From: JASFHF01 sp050123335
Lineage (GTDB): Bacteria > Pseudomonadota > Gammaproteobacteria > UBA12402
Length of the DNA: 24,817 bases
NCBI GenBank assembly: GCA_050123335.1
Contig: JASFHH010000026.1
Span: 1 to 24,817 of the forward strand
Direction: 5' to 3'
Shown: in pieces, positions 15,486-22,849 of the stretch
How the letters are laid out: each line of letters begins with the position of its first letter
Numbering within the stretch: position 1 is the stretch's first letter
Translations under genes and position numbers: made by a program
The notes under the pieces: model-generated
Seen by the model: the letters and a program-made list of their open reading frames with translations, nothing else
Told to the model about the DNA's origin: nothing
Databases searched by the model: none

Positions 15486-18125
15486 TTATGAAGGGATTTC
15501 TTCGGGAGTAATTATATTTTCCGAAATATAATTCCTAAATCGCGTATATTGACCTTCAAACTTCAAACGTACCACACCAAGAGGACCATTACGCTGCTTA
15601 CCAATAATAACTTCTGCTGTACCTGCATCAGGACTTTCTGGATTATAAACTTCATCACGATAAATAAACAAAATCAAATCTGCATCCTGCTCGATGGCGC
15701 CGGAATTATGACAAACTATTCCATCAGCCAACCAAGATGATAATTCAGGAACAGTTAAATCATAAACATTTTCTTCGCCACAAAATTCAGTTGAAATGAT
15801 ATTATCCCAAAATAAATCATTTTCACTGCAAGATAGTAAAATTTCATCCTGCAAAATATCAGCATATTCTTGCACAAGCTTACGAGACGGCGCAAACCTG
15901 TAGTGAGACATGCCACCATATGACGTACCACGCATTGCTGCCATCCGCCGATGACTAATGCCCTGTAATTGCATTAACCACCGCACACGATTAAAAATCT
16001 CTTTAGGTAATGTATCAACGTTGGTATTATCGCGCACATCTTGTAAAATTTGTTCTGCACGTTGCGCAGGAAAACATTTTGGCCCAAATGCACCGATTTC
16101 TTGCAAAAAATGGCGTTGATTTTTTACTCCTGAAACAAAAACCATATAACCAGGACGATAATTTTCTTTTTGCGCTTGCTTAATACGTGCAACTATACCA
16201 AAACGTAATAATAAAGCGGCTACATCTGCTGCCAGACCTGCACTATTAGTTGCAAAATGAATAATAACTCTATTATACTTGTCAATACTTATAGTACCAT
16301 CTGTAGCCCACAAATGTTTTAATAAAATTGCAATTTGCCTATTAGATAATTTAAAAACCACCTCAGGAATACGTTTTTCATGAGATCTTTGATTAAAAAT
16401 TTTCAATTCTCTTAACCATTTATTTACACCGGCAGGATGCCACTTATTACCATTACCGCTAAGTAATAACTGATGCCAATTTCTTCTACCTGCATATCGT
16501 GTAACCTTCATGCCAAATTCTTTTATAGCAACCGAAGAAACCATTTCGCTATTTTCCTCTGAATTTGTCGTATACCGCATTGGCTGTCCAGAAAGATAAC
16601 TGCCATCACCAATTAACTGTCCTAATAAAGCCAATCTTCCTTCTGACCACTCCTCACAAACCTGCGGTTCGGGTAATCTGCGTGCAAGCGCTACTCTATC
16701 ACCAGAAGATAATTCACAAACTTGCTTCCACCCATTAATAGTCAAAAGACGATGTTCTGCCGTCATCTTCAAGGAACGGCCACTTGCTAAGCGTAAATTA
16801 AATATTGGTTTTTTACCAACACACCAAACTTTGTCACTTTTTGCATGAACTATTTTACCTTGCTCTGAAATCGCTAAAACTTCCGGCTGTTGCCCTACCA
16901 ATTTTTCAATTGGATATCTTTGCCCATCAGATAACAACACCAATGTATCGCCCGCAACACATTCTCTCAAATCTGCCATCATCGGACGTTTATCACCACG
17001 CTGTTCCACAGCACGATTAAGCTGTGACAACGCCACTACCGGAACATTAAGTTCTTTCGCCAAAGCTTTTAAATTTCGCGATATTTCGGAAATTTCAGTA
17101 GTACGATTTTCCTTAGAACCCGGAACCTGCATTAACTGTAAATAATCAATTACAATTAGACCAAGCTGACCATGTTCGCGTGCAATTCGACGCGCACGTG
17201 ATCTTATTTCTGCCGGACTTAACGCTGCCGTATCATCAATAAACATTTGTGCTTCAGATAACATACTTACCGCCGAAGTAATCCGCGGCCAATCTTCATC
17301 TTGTAACTTACCTGAACGCATTTTTTGTTGATTTATACCACCTAAAGAAGACAACATACGAATTGCTAACGATTCTCCAGACATTTCCATACTAAAAATC
17401 AATACTGGTTTTTTGCACTTTATTATGGCATTTTCTGCAATATTAACTGCTAATGATGTCTTACCCATCGAAGGACGTCCAGCAATAATAATCAACTCAG
17501 CAGATTGTAAACCAGAAGTTAATTTATCAAGATCAATAAACCCAGTTGACAATCCAGTGGTTGGTTCAGTACTATGAAATAGAGTTTCTAAATGATCTAC
17601 TGCATTAGCTAATAACGACGAAATATTTTTAATTTGATTACCGCGCGACCATTGTTCGGCTATTGAAAAAACTTTTTGCTCAGCCAAATCCAGCAACTCC
17701 TGACTTGCGCGACCATCAGGATTAAATACGTCATCCGCAATTTTATTAGAAATACCAACTAACTGCCGCAAAATCGAACGTTCACGCACAATATCTGCGT
17801 AAGCAGTAATATTAGCAGCGCTGGGTATATTTTTGGCTAAATTGAATAAATAAACTTCTCCGCCCACTTGATCTAATTTGTTTTGGGTTTTTAACGTTTC
17901 TGCTAGCGTTAACGTATCAAGAGGCTGCTGCCGATTAATTAAAGAAGACATAGCATTAAAAATAATGCGATGATCTTGACGATAAAAATCATATTCTGTA
18001 ATTCGATCAGCAATTTTATCCCAAGAATTATTATCTAACATCAAACCGCCAAGTATTGACTGCTCTGCCTCAATAGAATGCGGCGGAACTTTAACTCCAT
18101 TTAATTTTGTTTCTGATGTAGACAT
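15486..18125 (-). CDS. dnaB: replicative DNA helicase DnaB with an in-frame intein
   Basis: The precursor is 879 aa. N-extein residues 1-388 include the helicase N-terminal domain (PPHSIEAEQSILGGLMLDN) and RecA-like core with Walker A GRPSMGKTSLA and the LGLIVIDYLQLM strand. The intein covers residues 389-807. The C-extein (72 aa) resumes with SGAIEQDADLILFIYRDE. Removing the intein leaves 460 aa with an intact DLRE-SGAIEQDAD joint, close to E. coli DnaB (471 aa). The start is ATG 18125 with GGAG seven to ten bases upstream; an in-frame TTG at 18137 overlaps that site. DnaB unwinds DNA at the fork. Splicing is needed for function, since the intein interrupts a conserved helicase motif. Confidence 0.96.
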   Translation of the reverse strand: MSTSETKLNGVKVPPHSIEAEQSILGGLMLDNNSWDKIADRITEYDFYRQDHRIIFNAMSSLINRQQPLDTLTLAETLKTQNKLDQVGGEVYLFNLAKNIPSAANITAYADIVRERSILRQLVGISNKIADDVFNPDGRASQELLDLAEQKVFSIAEQWSRGNQIKNISSLLANAVDHLETLFHSTEPTTGLSTGFIDLDKLTSGLQSAELIIIAGRPSMGKTSLAVNIAENAIIKCKKPVLIFSMEMSGESLAIRMLSSLGGINQQKMRSGKLQDEDWPRITSAVSMLSEAQMFIDDTAALSPAEIRSRARRIAREHGQLGLIVIDYLQLMQVPGSKENRTTEISEISRNLKALAKELNVPVVALSQLNRAVEQRGDKRPMMADLRECVAGDTLVLLSDGQRYPIEKLVGQQPEVLAISEQGKIVHAKSDKVWCVGKKPIFNLRLASGRSLKMTAEHRLLTINGWKQVCELSSGDRVALARRLPEPQVCEEWSEGRLALLGQLIGDGSYLSGQPMRYTTNSEENSEMVSSVAIKEFGMKVTRYAGRRNWHQLLLSGNGNKWHPAGVNKWLRELKIFNQRSHEKRIPEVVFKLSNRQIAILLKHLWATDGTISIDKYNRVIIHFATNSAGLAADVAALLLRFGIVARIKQAQKENYRPGYMVFVSGVKNQRHFLQEIGAFGPKCFPAQRAEQILQDVRDNTNVDTLPKEIFNRVRWLMQLQGISHRRMAAMRGTSYGGMSHYRFAPSRKLVQEYADILQDEILLSCSENDLFWDNIISTEFCGEENVYDLTVPELSSWLADGIVCHNSGAIEQDADLILFIYRDEVYNPESPDAGTAEVIIGKQRNGPLGVVRLKFEGQYTRFRNYISENIITPEEIPS
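15705..16961 (-). other. 419-aa intein with LAGLIDADG homing endonuclease in DnaB
   Basis: All class-1 splicing elements are visible. The first residue is Cys (CVAGDTLVLLSDG). Block B has TAEH (Thr67, His70 of the intein). The C-terminal block reads VYDLTVPELSSWLADG and ends His-Asn, and the next residue is Ser (+1 of the C-extein). Between the splicing blocks are two LAGLIDADG-type motifs, LLGQLIGDG (112-120) and LLKHLWATDG (213-222), both keeping the acidic residue. A later HTH-like segment (ISHRRMAAMRGTSYGGMSHY) is probably for DNA contact. The endonuclease would cleave intein-less dnaB alleles and allow homing. The insertion lies between Glu and Ser of the DLRE/SGxIEQDAD motif. Confidence 0.95.
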
Positions 18126-18178
18126 GATGTACTCCAAATTTAGTTATGTGTTACATAGCAATAAGCTAGATTCTTTGA

Positions 18179-18246
18179 GGGACGGAGCTTTACATGATTA
18201 CAAAGCAACTAACATGGCTTTGTAATTATGTAATAGCTCGCGTCCC
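18179..18246. repeat. long imperfect palindrome between rplI and dnaB
   Basis: Arms 18179-18206 and 18217-18246 pair at 27 positions with two one-base bulges and one mismatch, around a 10-base loop. The base of the stem is GC-rich (GGGACG) and the tip ends ACAAAGC. Neither strand has a T-run after it, so it is not a typical intrinsic terminator. It could be an RNA processing or stabilising hairpin in the rplI-dnaB spacer, or a palindromic mobile repeat. Confidence 0.9.
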
Positions 18247-18268
18247 GCCAAAATGCTGATTTCTTAAT

Positions 18269-18715
18269 CTATACTTCTGCTTCCACCTTAACCGGGATCT
18301 TAACCCTAACATCACTATGCAATAATAATTCTATCTCATATTCACCAACTTCGTGAATACTTTCAGGCAAAATAACTTCACGTTTTTCAACCGTCATGCC
18401 TTTCTCTGCAATAGCTTCAACGATATCACGCACACCTACTGAACCAAACAATCTGCCCTCTTCTATAGCCTTGCGAACTAAAATTAATGCCAATCCTTTG
18501 AATTTTTCTGCTCTTTGCTGAGCTTCAGACAATTTTTCTGCTGCAGCTTTTTCTAGTTCAGCGCGCCTAGCTTCAAATTTAGCAATGTTTTCTTTGGTGG
18601 CCGGAACCGCCCTGCCTTGCGGAATTAAAAAATTACGCCCGTACCCTGATTTAACTTCAACCGTATCGCCTAAATTTCCTAATTTATGCACTTTTTCTAA
18701 TAATATAATTTTCAT
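18269..18715 (-). CDS. rplI: 50S ribosomal protein bL9
   Basis: The 148-aa product matches bL9: N-terminal MKIILLEKVHKLGNLGD, the VKSGYGRNFLIPQGRA motif, a long connecting helix rich in Ala/Glu/Lys (about 41-75), and a C-terminal domain with GRLFGSVGVRDI. The length equals E. coli L9 (149 aa). GGAG stands about seven bases before the ATG. In this operon rplI is the last gene, separated from DUF2232 by a 36-bp palindrome and from dnaB by a second, longer palindrome. Confidence 0.98.
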   Translation of the reverse strand: MKIILLEKVHKLGNLGDTVEVKSGYGRNFLIPQGRAVPATKENIAKFEARRAELEKAAAEKLSEAQQRAEKFKGLALILVRKAIEEGRLFGSVGVRDIVEAIAEKGMTVEKREVILPESIHEVGEYEIELLLHSDVRVKIPVKVEAEV

Positions 18716-18730
18716 ACTTAACTCCTAGTG

Positions 18731-18768
18731 TAGGTGTCAGACACCACTTCAGTGGTGTCTGACACCTA
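18731..18768. repeat. perfect REP-like palindrome with GGTGTCTGACACC core
   Basis: Two exact 18-bp arms (TAGGTGTCAGACACCACT and its complement) flank a TC centre. The core GGTGTCTGACACC is, from memory, a common motif of REP-like elements near IS200-like Y1 transposases (RAYTs) in proteobacteria; I could not check this. The left half and centre overlap the end of the DUF2232 gene. On the minus strand the element is not followed by a T-run. Confidence 0.85.
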
Positions 18769-19651
18769 TTTTACTTCTAAAGTTTAAAAAACTATCCATA
18801 ACTGCCAGCAACACCAAAATACCCAGTAAAAATGGTAAAAACAGCAAGCTTAAGAATACCAATAAATAAAATAACCACATAAAAACTGAAGGAATTTTCA
18901 GCATAACCATACAACTATGCACTAAACTCACTCCGGCAAATAATAATGGAAACACTAATACCGGTAATAAATCCTTCAATAATACTGGTTTTATCCAAAA
19001 TAAAATCAAACACAACGCTAAAAATACTACCACAATTGGACTTATACGAAACTCTCGCCATTCTTTGCGCCACATCCACGAATTAAATAAATTTGCCTGC
19101 AACGCTCTTGCAATTATTATTTCCACAATAATACCTAACAAAATAAACGCACATTGCACACCTGTCATATATGGAGCAACTATCGGAGCAGTTTGTTTGA
19201 ACCAGCCCATATTTAACTTTAAATTAGCACTACTAATCCATTTGCTAGCATTATCAAGCAAATGTTGTGTCCACCAAACATGAGGATTAGGCACAACCAC
19301 ATGAAATATTACTATCGCTATAATCCCAACAAGAACCGCTGCTTCTACTACCCAATTAAATTTACTATAACGTTTCCATATAATCGCTAATATCCAAACA
19401 AACAAGCCACCAAATAATACAGTATAAATTAACGACCACCACGACCTGGTAACTGACGATATCACTATATACGGTAGCACTGCCCACAACAATATTATAA
19501 AACCATCTGCAGCAGTTTTACATAAAGTAACCAACGCTACAATAACCATGCCAATCCAACTTAATAAAGGCAAAAAAGCGCACAACATAGCAACAATAGC
19601 TGCATTTATATTGCTGCGTAAAATTAATTGAGTAAATTTTTTAATTAACAT
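18749..19651 (-). CDS. DUF2232-like multi-pass membrane protein in the ribosomal operon
   Basis: The 300-aa protein is very hydrophobic with about eight or nine predicted membrane helices and a short charged middle (KEWREFRISP). Position between rpsR and rplI fits the DUF2232 membrane protein found there in many proteobacteria; I assign it by context and hydropathy rather than by a sharp motif. Its ATG shares a base with the rpsR stop (TAATG), so translation is coupled. The last residues (IGVRHH) and the stop codon are encoded by a REP-like palindrome, so its C-terminus has probably been altered by that insertion. Function is unknown. Confidence 0.8.
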   Translation of the reverse strand: MLIKKFTQLILRSNINAAIVAMLCAFLPLLSWIGMVIVALVTLCKTAADGFIILLWAVLPYIVISSVTRSWWSLIYTVLFGGLFVWILAIIWKRYSKFNWVVEAAVLVGIIAIVIFHVVVPNPHVWWTQHLLDNASKWISSANLKLNMGWFKQTAPIVAPYMTGVQCAFILLGIIVEIIIARALQANLFNSWMWRKEWREFRISPIVVVFLALCLILFWIKPVLLKDLLPVLVFPLLFAGVSLVHSCMVMLKIPSVFMWLFYLLVFLSLLFLPFLLGILVLLAVMDSFLNFRSKIGVRHH

Positions 19652-19872
19652 TAGTCTCTATGAGCATCACAATATGGTAACAAAGCTAAAAAACGTGCAC
19701 GCTTAATTGCTAACGACAATTGCCGTTGGAATTTAGCCCTCGTTCCTGTAATTCTGCTTGGAACAATTTTACCAGTATCGGTAATAAATTTTTCTAATAA
19801 ATTTACATCTTTGTAATCAACATGATCAATATTGTTTACTGTAAAATAACAAACTTTTTTGCGCACTGCCAT
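19651..19872 (-). CDS. rpsR: 30S ribosomal protein bS18
   Basis: The 73-aa product reads MAVRKKVCYF then the VDYKDVNLLEKFITDTGKI and RITGTRAKFQRQLSLAIKRA blocks of bS18 and ends YCDAHRD. The start is ATG 19872, seven bases after AGGAGGAG; an in-frame TTG upstream lies inside the end of rpsF and is rejected. The rpsF stop is one base upstream and the next gene overlaps the stop by one base, so the three genes are tightly coupled. Confidence 0.97.
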   Translation of the reverse strand: MAVRKKVCYFTVNNIDHVDYKDVNLLEKFITDTGKIVPSRITGTRAKFQRQLSLAIKRARFLALLPYCDAHRD

Positions 19873-19873
19873 A

Positions 19874-20389
19874 TTATTTCTCCTCCTCTTGCTCTGCAAT
19901 TTTCACTTCTTCTACAGCAGCACTTTCTTCATCTGTCTGCATACCTGCATCCTCTACTGTAGCTATATCTTCTTCAACTCCAGTAATACCAACATCTTCC
20001 ACTGCTGCATTTTCTTTCGCTTCCATCTCAACTGATTGCGGTGTTTTTGCTGAAGGCTCAAAACGTTTCTCTGAACTTTTTGCTAAAGGAGAAGGTTCGG
20101 CAATAGCTCGATCACATTTAGTAATCAAATAACGCAATATAGCATCATTAAACCGAAATAAATTTTCTATTTCTTTTAGAACTTTTTGATCAGATTCGAT
20201 GTTCATTAACACATAGTGTGCTTTATGAACTTTATCAATTGGATAAGCCAAATGACGCCTACCCCAATTTTCAAGACGGTGAATTTGGCCTTGATGATCA
20301 GCAATAAGCTTGCGATAACGCTCGATCATCGCTGGGACTTGATCGCTTTGGTCAGGATGCACCAAAAATACGATTTCATAATGTCGCAT
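19874..20389 (-). CDS. rpsF: 30S ribosomal protein bS6 with extended acidic tail
   Basis: Residues 1-100 are a standard bS6 fold: MRHYEIVFLVHPDQSDQV, IHRLENWGRRHLAYPI, KAHYVLMNIES, FNDAILRYLI. The protein continues to 171 aa, about 40 longer than E. coli S6 (131-135 aa). The extra part is strongly acidic and rich in Glu, Ala and Val (repeated VEDVGI, VEDAGM, AAVEEV-type segments). E. coli S6 has a short acidic tail that RimK extends with Glu; here a long tail is encoded. AGGAG is seven bases before the ATG. First gene of rpsF-rpsR-DUF2232-rplI. Confidence 0.97.
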   Translation of the reverse strand: MRHYEIVFLVHPDQSDQVPAMIERYRKLIADHQGQIHRLENWGRRHLAYPIDKVHKAHYVLMNIESDQKVLKEIENLFRFNDAILRYLITKCDRAIAEPSPLAKSSEKRFEPSAKTPQSVEMEAKENAAVEDVGITGVEEDIATVEDAGMQTDEESAAVEEVKIAEQEEEK

Positions 20390-20449
20390 ATATATTCTCC
20401 TTTCGGGTTAAAAAGCTTCCTGCACTATACAGTGAAGCAAGGATTGGTC

Positions 20450-20478
20450 ATTTTATGGTAAATTGTAGTGCTTGACAA
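20450..20478 (-). promoter_or_regulatory. sigma70 promoter of the rpsF operon
   Basis: On the minus strand TTGTCA (20473-20478) and TAAAAT (20450-20455) are exactly 17 bases apart, each a 5/6 match to consensus, about 60 bases upstream of the rpsF start. The -35 overlaps, on the opposite strand, the -35 of a promoter pointing at tRNA-Met. Confidence 0.65.
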
Positions 20479-20500
20479 GCCTTTTTCGACCAGTCAGAAT
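20472..20500 (+). promoter_or_regulatory. candidate promoter of tRNA-Met
   Basis: TTGACA (20472-20477), a perfect -35, is followed after 17 bases by CAGAAT (20495-20500, 4/6). It would give a leader of about 55 bases before the tRNA. A second possible -10, TATACT at 20548-20553, is too close to the tRNA and lacks a good -35. Confidence 0.4.
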
Positions 20501-20561
20501 AGCCAACCGGCGAAAATATTAAAGTATGTATTTTTCTGCCAATATCCTATACTACTACTAT

Positions 20562-20635
20562 GGCTACGTAGCTCAGCTGGTTAGAGCGCGGCACTCATAA
20601 TGCCGAGGTCGGTGGTTCGAGCCCACCCGTAGCTA
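20562..20635 (+). tRNA. tRNA-Met (elongator), anticodon CAT
   Basis: The cloverleaf folds fully. Acceptor strands are GGCTACG and CGTAGCT, the D stem is GCTC/GAGC, the anticodon stem CGGCA/TGCCG with loop CTCATAA, and the T stem GGTGG/CCACC with loop TTCGAGC; the discriminator is A. The first 18 bases (GGCTACGTAGCTCAGCTG) closely match E. coli elongator tRNA-Met, and the anticodon stem lacks the GGG/CCC pairs of initiator tRNA. The first acceptor pair is G1-U72 rather than G-C. The CCA end is not encoded (TTT follows), so CCA-adding enzyme is needed. The gene faces away from rpsF. Confidence 0.95.
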
Positions 20636-20734
20636 TTTGATTTTATTGATTAACAATTTTTGAAGTGAAAATGAAGTAACATACTGAACTTTGTTCCTTA
20701 TCAGTCATTACCAAGCTGATACTAACCCTTTAGC

Positions 20735-21013
20735 CTAACCTCCATTACTAGAGGAAATTGTTGGTGATTGCTTATTATTTGTTTTCCCATCATTTTGTTT
20801 TTTTCCTGCTAATTTTTCTATTAGACTCTCTTGCAGTTCATAGCACTTATTCGTTAACTCATCTACTTGACTGATTATTCCATGAATTTCTTTTTCTTCC
20901 ATTTGCACTAAATTACGCCTAAATAAAATAATTTGGTTTATTAATTCTTTCAGATCACCCAAGTATTTTATTTTTTTAAATGCATTATTAAAAAATTTAT
21001 ATTGTTCTTTCAT
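20735..21013 (-). CDS. 92-aa small helical/coiled-coil protein, unknown
   Basis: A strong GGGAGG seven bases before the ATG supports a real gene. Residues 1-70 are helical with heptad-like hydrophobics (LKELINQIILFRRNLV, EIHGIISQVDELTN, CYELQESLIEKL), so a coiled coil is likely. The last 22 residues are polar and disordered (Lys/Asn/Gln/Ser, ending SSSNGG). There is no signal peptide or membrane helix. It lies 161 bases downstream of the cyclase-like gene on the same strand, with its own -10-like sequences between. I do not recognise the family. A small partner or chaperone of the neighbouring protein is possible but only by position. Confidence 0.7.
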   Translation of the reverse strand: MKEQYKFFNNAFKKIKYLGDLKELINQIILFRRNLVQMEEKEIHGIISQVDELTNKCYELQESLIEKLAGKKQNDGKTNNKQSPTISSSNGG

Positions 21014-21060
21014 TTTGACCTCCCAATAACTATGTTATGAATTACGTTATGTTTTTTCAT

Positions 21061-21073
21061 ATTATAATTATAA
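21061..21073 (-). promoter_or_regulatory. tandem TATAAT sequences upstream of the 92-aa gene
   Basis: Two overlapping-phase TATAAT hexamers lie about 50 bases before the start on the minus strand. No good -35 is present at 16-18 bases, so promoter activity is uncertain. Confidence 0.25.
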
Positions 21074-21174
21074 GTCCTGGATAAAAAATGCATTTCCTTC
21101 ATTTTCGCATATTTTAGACCTTTTTTTCAAAAGGTTATGCAATTCTTATTCAGCACTTACGTTATTATATTCCA

Positions 21175-22797
21175 TTATAACTTTAGTGTCTTCTTTTTTT
21201 CTGTAGATTTTTTTGTAGGTTCATTTGTAGATTTATAAATATGTTTATACAAAATTGTTTTTAATGCGTTGCTACCTGTTGTCGACGTTATTTTTTGTGG
21301 TTTTTGGTAAAATTCATACTTTGACAACTGAGAAGCAATTTCATTGAAACGCTTTAACTTATTATCTTTTGCCTTAGTTATAATATTGTCAAATTGTTGT
21401 GCCCAACTATTCGGCACTTTAAATTCATATCCACCAAAACGAATTAACGCTGCTAAGACAAATAACACATCTGGACCAATTATCATGAACCATTTATTGT
21501 TTCTAAAAAAAAGGAAAGTTTGATCAACTCTTATGTGCGGAGCATCAATACGTTGTATACCCGCTCCATGTTGAATTATACAGTAACTTACTCCATGCTG
21601 CTTTTTATATGTTTCGATTATCATTGATATATATTTTCCCTCAATTGCATTCATCCAACCCATATCTTTCTTAATATGTGTTCCCCCATATTTCTGCAAA
21701 ATCTTCAACTGTTTCTTATCGGATGTATTCCGAACAGTTAATCTTTCCTTGCGATTTTTTGTAACATGGATTGACGCTTTCCCAATGACACACGGATCGA
21801 TATCGGAAATGACATACATTATTTTTGAATCTTTTCCTAACTCACAAAATACCTGTACAGGATTTTCATCATTATCTTTTACCGATACAAGTTTATTTGA
21901 GGAATAATTATCCAGACCAGCATCCACACTTTTATGCAATAACAGTTGTTGGGCTTTTAATTTACTTAGTTTTTTTCGAAACTTTTTTGAATTTTCCCAA
22001 AACTCTTTAGAGTTTGTACCTAAAGAAGAAGAATCAGTTTCATATAATTCGTATAGTTCAACTAAAACCTTGTCGTAAAAGAAAATATTTCTGTTGTTAC
22101 CTGGTGATTTTAAAGATTTCAACTGTTTGCAAAGGTCAGAATGTTTTTTTTCATCCAAAACATTCAACAATTTATCTATATAAATTGTGATTTTCTTTAC
22201 AGCTTCATCATACTCTAATAACTTTCGTGATACTTGCCAAAGCCATTCTTCTTTCTTCTTCACAATATTATCACTCAAAGAAATTATATATTTTTTACTC
22301 TTTGGCATATCTATCGAGAAAATTTTTATATCTTTTCCAGATATCTTACTTATTTTCTTTACATATCCACACCGTAATAATCTATATAAATGCGACTCCG
22401 GATACCAAAGATCACCACTAAAATATTTTTTGCCTAACTCTTCCTGCTTTGAAAAAGGAACAAAAGGAGCAAAGAAATGTTTACCACTAGTGCTCTTTAT
22501 TCGGAGTCCTTTTGGAGAAACTAAAAATTTACTTTCTTTATTTTCTAAAAAATCATAGAACGGCAAAGCTAATGGATTTGTTTCTCTAAAAGAAACCACT
22601 GTCTTATTAGCCATTTCACCATATTCTTCTACAGTGATTAAAAACCTTTTTGGTAAACGACGAGATAAAAAATCTTCACCACTCGGAACTTTAACTAGTT
22701 TATTTCGCAAAAGATAGTACACTGTTGACTGTAACTTTATACTTTTTAAATCTTTATCTTTTATTTTTTTCTTCTTTTTATCTTGTTGAAACATCAT
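21175..22797 (-). CDS. 540-aa edema-factor/CyaA-like nucleotidyl cyclase domain protein
   Basis: I read this as a divergent member of the anthrax edema-factor/CyaA/ExoY family. The family motifs occur in the correct order. FRETNPLA (70-77) resembles EF FRPVNKLA (EF Arg329). KGLRIKST (96-103), then FVPF (112-115), resembles EF KGLNVHGKSS...YIPF (Lys346/Lys353). SDIDPCVI (331-338) resembles LTADYDLF, keeping both metal-binding Asp (332, 334). IIQHGAG (407-413) resembles VVNHGTE, keeping His410-Gly411 and a Pro ten residues later. A helical insertion of about 150 residues separates the second and third motifs. Positions equal to EF His351, Glu580 and Asn583 are not conserved, so activity is uncertain. 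The N-terminus is Lys-rich and has no signal peptide. Known relatives are secreted toxins that make cAMP or other cyclic nucleotides in host cells. GAGG lies 13 bases before the start. Confidence 0.6.
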   Translation of the reverse strand: MMFQQDKKKKKIKDKDLKSIKLQSTVYYLLRNKLVKVPSGEDFLSRRLPKRFLITVEEYGEMANKTVVSFRETNPLALPFYDFLENKESKFLVSPKGLRIKSTSGKHFFAPFVPFSKQEELGKKYFSGDLWYPESHLYRLLRCGYVKKISKISGKDIKIFSIDMPKSKKYIISLSDNIVKKKEEWLWQVSRKLLEYDEAVKKITIYIDKLLNVLDEKKHSDLCKQLKSLKSPGNNRNIFFYDKVLVELYELYETDSSSLGTNSKEFWENSKKFRKKLSKLKAQQLLLHKSVDAGLDNYSSNKLVSVKDNDENPVQVFCELGKDSKIMYVISDIDPCVIGKASIHVTKNRKERLTVRNTSDKKQLKILQKYGGTHIKKDMGWMNAIEGKYISMIIETYKKQHGVSYCIIQHGAGIQRIDAPHIRVDQTFLFFRNNKWFMIIGPDVLFVLAALIRFGGYEFKVPNSWAQQFDNIITKAKDNKLKRFNEIASQLSKYEFYQKPQKITSTTGSNALKTILYKHIYKSTNEPTKKSTEKKKTLKL

Positions 22798-22849
22798 ATA
22801 TAATAGTTATCCTCATAATTAACAATATCTTTAGATAGTTTAGTACTAA

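Noticed and set aside
20562..20635. tRNA-Ile2 (lysidine-modified CAT anticodon) or initiator tRNA-Met
   Set aside because: The body matches E. coli elongator tRNA-Met closely and lacks the GGG/CCC anticodon-stem pairs of the initiator.
21110..21140. terminator hairpin ACCTTTT/AAAAGGT downstream of the cyclase-like gene
   Set aside because: The seven-base stem is AT-rich with no T-run on the relevant side; too weak to call.
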